In this document: positions 1 to 8,798 of the stretch, one piece after another | Numbering within the stretch: the stretch's first letter is position 1 | Layout of the letters: the number at the start of each line of letters is the position of its first letter | Origin: Pseudomonas extremorientalis | Lineage (GTDB): Bacteria > Pseudomonadota > Gammaproteobacteria > Pseudomonadales > Pseudomonadaceae | Direction: 5' to 3' | Length of the DNA stretch: 64,000 nt | Assembly (NCBI RefSeq): GCF_001870465.1 | Contig: NZ_MDGK01000058.1 | Span: 89,055-153,054 of the forward strand | Notes under the pieces: model-generated | Told to the model about the DNA's origin: nothing | Database searches by the model: none | What the model saw: the letters and a program-made list of their open reading frames with translations, nothing else | Translations under genes and position numbers: made by a program

Positions 1-995
1 GCTTCCGGCGGCGCGTAGGCTTTCATCCAGTCCACGTATTTCTGCGTGGCAAACACTGCGGCCGGGCCGTTGGTGTCGCCGCCACGGGTGACGCTGGAGC
101 CTACCGGGTGGCAGTCCTCCACGCGAATGCCCCACTCGTCCACCGGCAGGCCGTTGGGCAGGCCCTTGTCGCCGCCACCGGCCATGGAGAACCAGGCATC
201 GGTGAAGCGCCAGCCCAGGGACGGATCTTTCTTGCCGTAGTCCATGTGCCCATACACACGCTTGCCGTCGATTTCCTTGACGTCTTCGCTGAAGAACTTG
301 GCGATGTCTTCATAGGCCGACCAGTTCACCGGTACGCCGAGGTCGTAGCCGTATTTTTCCTTGAACTTGGCTTTCAGCTCCGGACGCTCGAACCAGTCGG
401 CGCGGAACCAGTAGAGGTTGGCAAACTGCTGGTCGGGCAACTGATAGATCTTGCCGTCCGGCGCGGTGGTGAAGGAGATGCCGATAAAGTCCTTGATATC
501 CAGGGTCGGCGAGGTGAAATCCTTGCCTTCGTTGGCCATCAGGTCGGTGATGGATTCGGTCTTGCCGTAGCGAAAGTGCGTACCGATCAGGTCCGAGTCG
601 TTGACCCAGCCGTCGTAGATGTTCTTGTCGGACTGCATCTGGGTCTGCAGCTTCTCCACCACGTCGCCTTCCTGCAACAGGTCGTGGGTCAGCTTGATCC
701 CGGTGATTTCAGTGAAGGCCTTGGCCAGCACCTTGGACTCGTACTCGTGGGTGGTGAGGGTTTCCGACACCACGTTGATCTTCATCCCACGGAACGGTTC
801 GGCGGCCTTGATAAACCACTTCAATTCCGCCAACTGCTGGTCGGCCGTGAGGGTGGACGGTTTGAACTCGCTGCCGATCCATTTTTTCGCGGCATCTTCG
901 TACGCATCGGCCCAGGCCGAAGCGCTCAAACCGCTCATAGCCAGTACGGCGGCCAATGAAATGCTATGTCGCAGCTTATTGTTCTTATTCAACAT
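1..995 (-). CDS. ABC transporter periplasmic solute-binding protein (GlpV-type), C-terminus cut by window edge
   Basis: This periplasmic binding protein would capture the substrate and deliver it to the permease pair encoded upstream. It starts at the ATG at 995 after a strong GGAGG ribosome site. The first about 29 residues are a Sec signal peptide: a KNNK basic start, a hydrophobic SLAAVLAMSGL core and a likely cut after ASAWA. The body is a family-1 extracellular solute-binding protein. It is the last gene of a six-gene operon whose order matches rhizobial glpSTPQUV for glycerol uptake. That assignment rests on gene order and the DUF2160 neighbour; other polyols or sugars cannot be excluded. 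The stop codon lies outside the window. Confidence 0.88.
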   Translation of the reverse strand, partial: MLNKNNKLRHSISLAAVLAMSGLSASAWADAYEDAAKKWIGSEFKPSTLTADQQLAELKWFIKAAEPFRGMKINVVSETLTTHEYESKVLAKAFTEITGIKLTHDLLQEGDVVEKLQTQMQSDKNIYDGWVNDSDLIGTHFRYGKTESITDLMANEGKDFTSPTLDIKDFIGISFTTAPDGKIYQLPDQQFANLYWFRADWFERPELKAKFKEKYGYDLGVPVNWSAYEDIAKFFSEDVKEIDGKRVYGHMDYGKKDPSLGWRFTDAWFSMAGGGDKGLPNGLPVDEWGIRVEDCHPVGSSVTRGGDTNGPAAVFATQKYVDWMKAYAPPE

Positions 996-1027
996 AGAGA
1001 CCTCCTGGTTGTTTATTCATAAGGGCA

Positions 1028-1303
1028 TCAGCCCCAACGCATCACACTCAACAGCCATACCAGGGAGAGCGCGGACGCTACCCAGATGCTCCAGTCGGTA
1101 ACGCCGATCACCAGCAAATGCAGGTAGGCGCTGCCGAGAAGACCGATAAACAAACGATCACCACGGGTGGTGCTGATCGGCAAAAAGCCCCGCCGGGGGA
1201 TACTCGGCGAACGCAGCTCCCAGGTGGTCATGCCCGCGAGGATCAGGGCTATGCCGCCAAAGAACAGCGCGGTGGGGGTGGTCCAGGCCATCCATTCCAT
1301 CAT
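1028..1303 (-). CDS. DUF2160 family small membrane protein (GlpU-type)
   Basis: This is a 91-residue integral membrane protein. Hydrophobic segments lie at about residues 8-24 and 48-85 (FFGGIALILAG, LLGSAYLHLLVIGV, ASALSLVWLLSV). I chose the ATG at 1303 because TGAGGAGTCG precedes it, although the open frame runs further upstream. It sits 7 bp after the second permease gene and before the binding-protein gene, the place of GlpU in rhizobial glycerol operons. The exact role of the family is not known to me; it is presumed to be an accessory part of the transporter. Confidence 0.8.
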   Translation of the reverse strand: MMEWMAWTTPTALFFGGIALILAGMTTWELRSPSIPRRGFLPISTTRGDRLFIGLLGSAYLHLLVIGVTDWSIWVASALSLVWLLSVMRWG

Positions 1304-1310
1304 CGACTCC

Positions 1311-2111
1311 TCAGACCCGGCCCAGGGCAAAGCCCTTGGCCACGTGGTTGCGAACAAACCAGATCACCAGCATGCCGGGCAGGATAGTCAACACCCCCGC
1401 CGCTGCCAGCACGCCCCAATCGATACCCGATGCCGACACCGTGCGCGTCATCACTGCCGCAATCGGCTTGGCGTTGACCGAGGTCAGGGTGCGCGCCAGC
1501 AGCAGTTCGACCCAGGAAAACATGAAGCAGAAAAATGCCGTCACACCGATGCCGGAGCCAATCAACGGGATAAAAATCTTCACGAAAAACTTGGGAAACG
1601 AGTAGCCGTCGATGTAGGCGGTTTCGTCGATTTCCTTGGGCACGCCGGACATGAAACCCTCCAGGATCCACACCGCCAACGGCACGTTGAACAGGCAGTG
1701 CGCCAGGGCCACGGCGATGTGCGTGTCGAACAGGCCGATAGACGAATACAGCTGGAAAAACGGCAGCAGAAACACCGCCGGTGGCGCCATGCGGTTGGTC
1801 AGCAGCCAGAAAAACAGGTGCTTGTCACCGAGGAAGCGGTAGCGCGAAAACGCGTAGGCCGCCGGCAGTGCCACACTCAGGGAGATCACCGTGTTCAGGC
1901 TCACGTAGTACAGCGAGTTGAGGTAACCGGTGTACCAGCTCGGGTCAGTGAAGATCACCTTGTAGTTGGCCAGGGTGAAGTCCTGCGGAAACAGCGTCAG
2001 CCCGCCGAGGATTTCGGTGTTGCTCTTGAAGGACATGTTCAGCAGCCAGTAGATCGGCACCAGCAGGAACAGGATGTAGATCAGTAGCGGTATCAGCTTT
2101 CTCTTGTTCAT
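1311..2111 (-). CDS. ABC transporter permease, MalG-type (GlpQ-like)
   Basis: A 266-residue inner-membrane permease with about six membrane segments and a binding-protein-dependent transport signature near residues 165-185 (EIDETAYIDGYSFPKFFVKI), the loop that docks on the ATPase. It begins with KRKLIPLLIYILFLLVPIYW, a typical MalG-type first membrane helix. It pairs with the upstream permease (2122-2988) to form the channel. The gene is packed tightly between its neighbours, consistent with one transcript. The substrate cannot be read from the sequence. Confidence 0.9.
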   Translation of the reverse strand: MNKRKLIPLLIYILFLLVPIYWLLNMSFKSNTEILGGLTLFPQDFTLANYKVIFTDPSWYTGYLNSLYYVSLNTVISLSVALPAAYAFSRYRFLGDKHLFFWLLTNRMAPPAVFLLPFFQLYSSIGLFDTHIAVALAHCLFNVPLAVWILEGFMSGVPKEIDETAYIDGYSFPKFFVKIFIPLIGSGIGVTAFFCFMFSWVELLLARTLTSVNAKPIAAVMTRTVSASGIDWGVLAAAGVLTILPGMLVIWFVRNHVAKGFALGRV

Positions 2112-2121
2112 GTTGGCGGCC

Positions 2122-2984
2122 TCAGCGGTTGGCGTCGGAGTGGGTCATGGCGGTGTAGAACAGCCAGGACACCAACAGGATGATCAGGAAGTACACCAGC
2201 GAAAACGCCGCCGCCGGGCCCAGGTCGAATTGGCCTACGGCCATCTGGGTCAGGGTCTGACTCAAGAACGTGGTGGCGTTACCCGGCCCGCCGCCCGTGA
2301 GGACGAAAGGTTCGGTGTAGATCATGAAGCTGTCCATGAACCGCAGCATCACCGCGATCAGCAGCACGCTCTTCATCTTCGGCAACTGGATATGTCGGAA
2401 CACCGCCCAGGGCGATGCACGATCAATCCGTGCTGCCTGGTAGTACACGTCCGGAATCGCCCGCAACCCCGAATAGCAGAGCAGCGCCACCAGTGAGGTC
2501 CAGTGCCATACGTCCATGACCAACACCGTGACCCAGGCGTCCATGGTGTTGGCGGCGTAGTTGTAACTAATGCCCAGGGCATTGAGGCTGTAACCCAACA
2601 GGCCGATGTCGGCGCGACCGAAAATCTGCCAGATGGTGCCCACCACGTTCCACGGAATCAGCAGCGGAATGGCCAGAATGATCAGTACCAGCGACGACCA
2701 GCGCCCCTTGGTCGGCATGGTCAGGGCGATGGCGATGCCCAGCGGGATTTCGATCAGCAGCACACAGGCCGAGTAGATGAACTGACGCAGCAACGAGTCA
2801 TGCAGGCGCGGGTCGAGCAGCACCTGCTTGTACCAGTCGGCACCGACGAAGTAGCGGCTGGACTGGTCGAAGATGTCCTGCACCGAGTAATTGACCACGG
2901 TCATCATCGGGATCACCGCACTGAACGCCACCAGCAGGAACACCGGTAACACCAGCCACCAGGCCTTGTTGTTCTGCACCTTGT

Positions 2985-2988
<4 letters not shown>
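2122..2988 (-). CDS. ABC transporter permease, MalF-type (GlpP-like)
   Basis: A 288-residue inner-membrane permease. The start is set at the ATG at 2988, which overlaps the stop of the upstream ATPase gene (ATGA) and follows a GGAGGTG ribosome site; the longer open frame begins inside the ATPase gene. It has a long first hydrophobic helix (WWLVLPVFLLVAFSAVIPM) and the EAA-type loop around YYQAARIDRASPWAVFRHIQLP. It forms the translocation pore with the MalG-type partner downstream. Confidence 0.9.
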
Positions 2989-4081
<1,093 letters not shown>

Positions 4082-4082
<1 letters not shown>

Positions 4083-5176
4083 CAGGCAACCCTCGCGACA
4101 CGGCGTCCGGGAGCCTGGACCAAACGGCCCTGGCCATCGAACACAAACAGTTTATGGGTGGGGATATACACGCGGATCGGCGCATCGACGTCGTACTCGT
4201 GCACCCCCGGCAGGTGCAGCACCAGCAGGAAATGTTCGCTGCGCACATGCAGGAAAGTTTCCGAACCGCTGATCTCGGCGACTTCCACGGTGACCGCCAG
4301 CTCCAGGTCGTCATCGTTGCTCGGCACCAGGCTGATGTGGCTGGGGCGTACGCCGAACCGGAACTCGCCTTCGCCGATGGGACGCAGGTCGACGTTGAGT
4401 GGGAAGTGCACGAAATTGGCGAAGCTCACTTCATTGCCACTGATGCGCCCCGGCATCAGGTTGATCGGCGGCTCGGAAAACAACTCCGCGGCCAGCACAG
4501 TCTGCGGCTGGTGATACACCTCGGCCGCCTTGCCGCTCTGGATCACCCGGCCTTCGTGGAGGATGGTCGTGGTGCCGCCCAGGGCCAGGGCTTCGTTGGG
4601 CTCGGTGGTGGCGTAGATCGCGATGGTGTGGCGTGCGGCGAACAGTTCGCGCATTTCCTGACGCAGCTCTTCGCGAAGTTTGTAGTCCAGGTTCACCAGC
4701 GGCTCATCGAACAGGATCAGTTCGGCATCCTTGACCAGTGCGCGGGCCATGGCCGTGCGCTGCTGCTGGCCGCCGGAGAGTTCCAGGGGGTGACGCTGGA
4801 GGAATTTTTCGATGCGCAGCATCCTGGCGGTTTCCAGCACCTTGCTCTGGATCAGCTCGCTGGACACACCGGCCTGGCGCAACGGCGAGGCGATGTTTTC
4901 GAACACGGTCATGGTCGGGTAATTGATGAACTGCTGATACACCATCGACACGTTGCGCAAGCGCACCGGTTTTTGCGTGACGTCCACGCCGTTCATCAGG
5001 ATGCGGCCGCTGTCGGGTTTGTCCAGACCGGCCATCAGGCGCATCAGGCTGGTCTTGCCGGACAGCGTGCGACCGAGCAAGACGTTGAAGGAGCCGGCTT
5101 CGAAACGCAGGTTGGCGTCGTCGATCCAGGTCTGGCCTTCGACAACGCGGGAGACATGTTCCAGGGTCAATGACAT
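4082..5176 (-). CDS. ABC transporter ATPase with normal signature but no switch histidine (GlpS-like)
   Basis: A 364-residue ATP-binding subunit and the first gene of the operon. Walker A is GRTLSGKT, the signature is a normal LSGGQQQR, and Walker B is LILFDEPLVNLD. The H-loop position reads YATTEPNEA, where family members normally have THDQxEA, so the catalytic switch histidine is missing. A MalK-type C-terminal domain follows. The gene begins 45 bp downstream of a sigma54-type promoter, divergent from a sigma54 activator gene. Confidence 0.9.
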
Positions 5177-5220
5177 GACACGACCTTTTTATTATTGGAA
5201 TGAATCTGGCCAGGTGACAC

Positions 5221-5236
5221 AGCGAGTTTCGTGCCA
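5221..5236 (-). promoter_or_regulatory. Sigma54 (-24/-12) promoter of the ABC transporter operon
   Basis: Read on the minus strand this is TGGCACGAAACTCGCT. It has GG and GC at the exact ten-base spacing required by RpoN and matches TGGCAC-N5-TTGC at all but one core base. The -12 GC ends about 46 bp before the start codon at 5176. The divergent gene encodes a sigma54-dependent activator, which makes the call stronger. Confidence 0.8.
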
Positions 5237-5279
5237 AAACGACAAGTGGTTGATGTGCAAGGAAATCAGCTGAAAGCGA

Positions 5280-5348
5280 TGTTCAGGAGTGAACAATTTG
5301 GCTGAACAACTGAACAGTCAGGGCCTTGACAATGAACAGTTCTGAACA
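5280..5348. promoter_or_regulatory. Cluster of TGAACA half-sites, likely upstream activator sites
   Basis: A perfect inverted repeat TGTTCA-GGAG-TGAACA lies at 5280-5295. Four further TGAACA half-sites start at 5303, 5311, 5333 and 5343. All lie 45-110 bp upstream of the sigma54 promoter, the usual range for enhancer binding by activators of this class. The likely binder is the divergent Fis-type regulator encoded at 5432; this is inference. Confidence 0.65.
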
Positions 5349-5431
5349 ACACTCTGACGACCAATACAGTGGAATGATTTCCAGCAGTCCGTTGCGCAAG
5401 ACCCCATAACAATAAAAACGAAGGTCACCCC

Positions 5432-7249
5432 ATGGCCGAACCACTGGCTCACGACACCCTTATCCAGGAATCCTGGCGCCGTTGCCGCGCCTTTGGCCTG
5501 GACCACCAGAGCACGCCCAGCTTCGACCAGCTCCCCGCCGAGGGCATCAACCAATTGCTGGAGAGCCAGCATTCGCTGGTGCAGACCACCCACCAGGAAG
5601 TGCTGCCCTACTACGAGAACATCCTGAGCAACTCCAACTGCCTGATCATGCTGGCCGACAACCAGGGCCAGGTGCTGACCAGTTGGGGCACCCAGCGCTT
5701 TATCGAGCCCAAGCTGGCCCGTGGTTTCAACCCCGGCGCCAGCTGGATGGAGCGTTCCAGCGGCACCAATGCCATCGGCACCGCGTTGGCCTGCGCCCAG
5801 GCGGTGCATATCGAACACGATGAACACTTTCTCAAGGCCAACCGCTTCATGACCGGCTCGGCGGCGCCGATCTTCGACGCCCAGCGCGAGATCATCGCGG
5901 TGCTGGATGTGTCCAGCGACAGCTACCTGCCGCCCTCCCACACCCTGGGCATGGTCAAGATGATGAGCCAGACCGTGGAGAACCGGCTGATCCTCAACCT
6001 GTTTCGCGGCGAACATTTCCAGCTGACCTTCAACACCGGGCTGAGCAACCTCGACAGCCAGTGGGCCGGCCTGCTGATCTTTGATGAAAGCGGCCAGGTG
6101 CTGTCGGCCAATCGACGTGCCGACAACCTGCTGGGCATCAGCCTGTCGCGGGTGATGATCGACAGCCTGTTCAAGGTATCGTTGCTGGAACTGTTGAACC
6201 AACCGGAAGGCCTGCCCTTCTCCCTGCAAGCGGCGGGACGCAATCGCTTCCAGTGCTTGTTGAAGCGCCCCAGGCAGATGCCGGTGCAGGCGCGCGTGTT
6301 CACCGAGCCGGCGCCATCGAAGCCTGCGCCGATTGGCCTCAAGACTTTGCATTTCGGCGACGCGCGCGTGGAGAAAGCCGTGCGCCAGGCCGAGCGCCTG
6401 CTGGAGAAAGACATCCCGCTGCTGATTCACGGCGAAACCGGCGTGGGCAAGGAGGTGTTCGTCAAAGCCCTGCACCACGCCAGCTCGCGCAGCCAGAAGG
6501 CATTTATCGCGGTGAACTGCGCGGCGATTCCCGCCGAATTGGTGGAATCGGAGCTGTTCGGCTATGAAAAGGGCGCGTTCACCGGCGCCAACCAGAAAGG
6601 CAGCATCGGCCTGATCCGCAAGGCCGACAAGGGCACGCTGTTTCTCGACGAGATCGGTGATATGCCGCTGCCCACCCAGGCCCGCTTGCTACGGGTGTTG
6701 CAGGAGCGTTGCGTGCAACCGGTAGGCAGCAGCGAGTTGTTCCCGGTGGATTTGCGCATCATCTCGGCCACCAACCGTGCACTGCGGGATCTGGTACAGG
6801 CTGGGCGTTTCCGTGAGGATTTGTACTACCGCATCGGTGGCCTGACCCTGGAACTGCCGCCGTTACGCGAGCGCACCGACAAACAGGCGCTGTTCCAGCA
6901 ACTGTGGCAGCAACACCGCGAGCCGACTCAATGGGCGGGCCTGAGCGCCGAAGTATTGGCGCTGTTCGAGCGGCACCCGTGGCCGGGGAATTTGCGCCAG
7001 GTGAGCAGTGTGTTGCAGGTGGCGCTGGCCATGGCCGAGGAACAGCCGATCCGTGCAGAGCACCTGCCGGACGATTTCTTCGTGGATTTGAACGTCGCGG
7101 CGCCGCCGCCCGCCAGTGAGTACCTGGATGACAGCATCGACCTGAACCAGCGCTTGAAAGCCGCCGGCGGCAATATTTCCCATCTGGCGCGAGAGCTGGG
7201 GGTGAGCCGCAATACCCTGTACAAACGCCTGCGCCAGAACGAAGGCTAG
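5432..7249 (+). CDS. Sigma54-dependent activator, AcoR-like (GAF - AAA+ - Fis HTH)
   Basis: A 605-residue enhancer-binding protein. The N-terminal part (about 60-200) is a GAF-type sensor. The AAA+ domain has Walker A GETGVGKE (residues 334-341), the sigma54-contacting GAFTGA loop (381-386) and Walker B GTLFLDEIGD. The C-terminus is a Fis-type helix-turn-helix (GNISHLARELGVSRNTLYKRL). It has no receiver domain, so it probably senses a small molecule directly, as AcoR does. It is transcribed away from the ABC operon and most likely activates it. The stop codon overlaps the stop of the convergent FecR gene (CTAG). Confidence 0.92.
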   Translation: MAEPLAHDTLIQESWRRCRAFGLDHQSTPSFDQLPAEGINQLLESQHSLVQTTHQEVLPYYENILSNSNCLIMLADNQGQVLTSWGTQRFIEPKLARGFNPGASWMERSSGTNAIGTALACAQAVHIEHDEHFLKANRFMTGSAAPIFDAQREIIAVLDVSSDSYLPPSHTLGMVKMMSQTVENRLILNLFRGEHFQLTFNTGLSNLDSQWAGLLIFDESGQVLSANRRADNLLGISLSRVMIDSLFKVSLLELLNQPEGLPFSLQAAGRNRFQCLLKRPRQMPVQARVFTEPAPSKPAPIGLKTLHFGDARVEKAVRQAERLLEKDIPLLIHGETGVGKEVFVKALHHASSRSQKAFIAVNCAAIPAELVESELFGYEKGAFTGANQKGSIGLIRKADKGTLFLDEIGDMPLPTQARLLRVLQERCVQPVGSSELFPVDLRIISATNRALRDLVQAGRFREDLYYRIGGLTLELPPLRERTDKQALFQQLWQQHREPTQWAGLSAEVLALFERHPWPGNLRQVSSVLQVALAMAEEQPIRAEHLPDDFFVDLNVAAPPPASEYLDDSIDLNQRLKAAGGNISHLARELGVSRNTLYKRLRQNEG

Positions 7250-8178
7250 CGTGGCTTGACCACCACCAGCAGGTCGGTGAAGTACTCCACCTGGATCGGC
7301 AGGTTATCGGCCAGTGACGACAACGCCGCCGCCGTGTCGTCCAGCTTGAACACCCCGGACACCCGCAGGTTTTGCAAGGCCTGGGGGTCGAAACGCAACA
7401 AGCCGTGGCGGTAGCTGGCGAGGGTTTGCAAGACCTCGCTCAAGGGTTGGTCGTTGACCTTGAGCAGCCCGCGGGTCCAGGCGTCGGGATCGCTGTCACC
7501 GATGGCTTGCGGTGGCTGGGCGCGGCCGTGGTCGAGCACCGAACGCTGGCCGGCCGTGACCTTGACCCCATCGCCGGCATCGCCTTTGATCGCGACCGTG
7601 GACTCGATCACCGTGACCACCGTGGTGCCGTCTGCCGCGCGCTTGACCAGATAACGCGTGCCCAGCGCAGTGGCCGTGCCCTGGTCGGTGCGAACCACGA
7701 ACGGCCGTTGCGCATCCTTCGCCACCTCGACCCAGAGCTCGCCTTGCAGCAGTTCGATCACCCGTTGATGACCATCGAACTGCACATCCACCGCCGAGTT
7801 ACTGTTGAGCTGCAACTGGCTGCCATCTTCGAGGGCGATCTGCCGACGCTCACCGACACCGGTACGTTGGTCGGCCATCCACACCGGCAAGTGTTGCAGG
7901 CCCAGCCAGCCGCACAGAACCAGGCCGAGCACACCCACCACCTGCGCGCCACGTGGGCGTCGCGGGGTGAAGGCGCGGTTCAGGGCAATGCGCGCTGGCT
8001 TGGCGGGCAAGGCATCGAGGCTGCCCCATAACGCACTCATGCGCTCGATGGCCACGGCGTGGCGCGGGTCGGCCTGGCGCCAGCTGTTGAACGCCTGGCG
8101 GTCGGCGTCGGTCACGCCTTCGTCGTGCAGGCGAGTCAGCCACTGTGCGGCTTGCTGGATGATCTGCTCGGAACTCAT
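7246..8178 (-). CDS. fecR: FecR-family anti-sigma factor / signal transducer
   Basis: A 310-residue inner-membrane regulator. The start at 8178 overlaps the stop of the sigma factor gene (ATGA); the longer frame upstream is not needed. Residues about 5-55 form the cytoplasmic anti-sigma part (AAQWLTRLHDEGVTDADRQAFNSW). One membrane helix follows (VVGVLGLVLCGWLGLQ), then the periplasmic FecR domain (LEDGSQLQLNSNSAVDV; RPFVVRTDQGTATALGTRY) and a C-terminal STN-like domain (LRVSGVFKLDDTAAALSSLADNLPIQVEY). It should hold the partner ECF sigma factor inactive until a periplasmic signal arrives. Confidence 0.92.
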   Translation of the reverse strand: MSSEQIIQQAAQWLTRLHDEGVTDADRQAFNSWRQADPRHAVAIERMSALWGSLDALPAKPARIALNRAFTPRRPRGAQVVGVLGLVLCGWLGLQHLPVWMADQRTGVGERRQIALEDGSQLQLNSNSAVDVQFDGHQRVIELLQGELWVEVAKDAQRPFVVRTDQGTATALGTRYLVKRAADGTTVVTVIESTVAIKGDAGDGVKVTAGQRSVLDHGRAQPPQAIGDSDPDAWTRGLLKVNDQPLSEVLQTLASYRHGLLRFDPQALQNLRVSGVFKLDDTAAALSSLADNLPIQVEYFTDLLVVVKPR

Positions 8179-8717
8179 GCCAGCGGGTCTGCCGGGTGCA
8201 GGCTGTGGTAGCAATGCACCAGGGCGCTGGAAATGTAGTTTTTGACGGTGCTGGAGGAAACGTCCAGGCGCAGGGCGATTTCGCTGTAGGTCAGCCCGTC
8301 GAGGCGGCTCAACAGGAATGCTTCGCGGGCTTTGAAAGGCAAGCCGGCGAGCATCTCTGCGATACGCTCCAGGGCTTGCAAGGCCACATGAATCGCAGCC
8401 GGGTCGGGCATGTCGGCGTCTTCGCACTGGATCACCAGGGCTTCCATGTAGGCTTTTTCGATACGACGGCGACGGGCACTGTCGATCAACAACCGACCAG
8501 CCGTGGTGGCCAGGAAAGCGCGAGGCTCCTTGATACTCTGCGGCTCGGCCAGCATCAGGACGCGGATAAACGCGTCATGGGCCAGGTCGGCGGCCTGCTG
8601 GGAACACCCGAGTTTCTTGCGCAGCCAGCCGTGCAACCAGCCGTGGTGCTCGCTGTACATCGCCGTGAGGGTCTGCTGGCGCACGGAGTCGCCCAGCGCG
8701 GCCGGAATGTCATGCAT
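8175..8717 (-). CDS. fecI: ECF sigma factor, FecI family
   Basis: A 180-residue extracytoplasmic-function sigma factor. Region 2 contains LAHDAFIRVLM and region 4 contains LDGLTYSEIALRLDVSSSTVKNYI, both typical for iron-responsive FecI proteins. I use the ATG at 8717; a TTG two codons upstream is possible. It precedes and overlaps the FecR gene and lies 81 bp downstream of the TonB receptor gene. It would direct RNA polymerase to the receptor promoter. The gene order, receptor first and regulators after, is less common than fecIRA. Confidence 0.92.
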   Translation of the reverse strand: MHDIPAALGDSVRQQTLTAMYSEHHGWLHGWLRKKLGCSQQAADLAHDAFIRVLMLAEPQSIKEPRAFLATTAGRLLIDSARRRRIEKAYMEALVIQCEDADMPDPAAIHVALQALERIAEMLAGLPFKAREAFLLSRLDGLTYSEIALRLDVSSSTVKNYISSALVHCYHSLHPADPLA

Positions 8718-8798
8718 GCGCAAAAAGATCTCAAATGGGAAGAGTTACCAATTGCGCGAACAATGCCAGTAAAACCCGCTTGGGGCAAGGGCCTGTCT

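Noticed and set aside
1167..2087. 306-codon plus-strand frame antisense to the permease gene
   Set aside because: The composition is His/Gln/Arg-rich shadow coding; the minus-strand permease has membrane helices and the permease loop.
5318..6478. 386-codon minus-strand frame across the regulator gene
   Set aside because: It runs through the promoter region and antisense to the GAF/AAA+ protein; it has no ribosome site or known domain.
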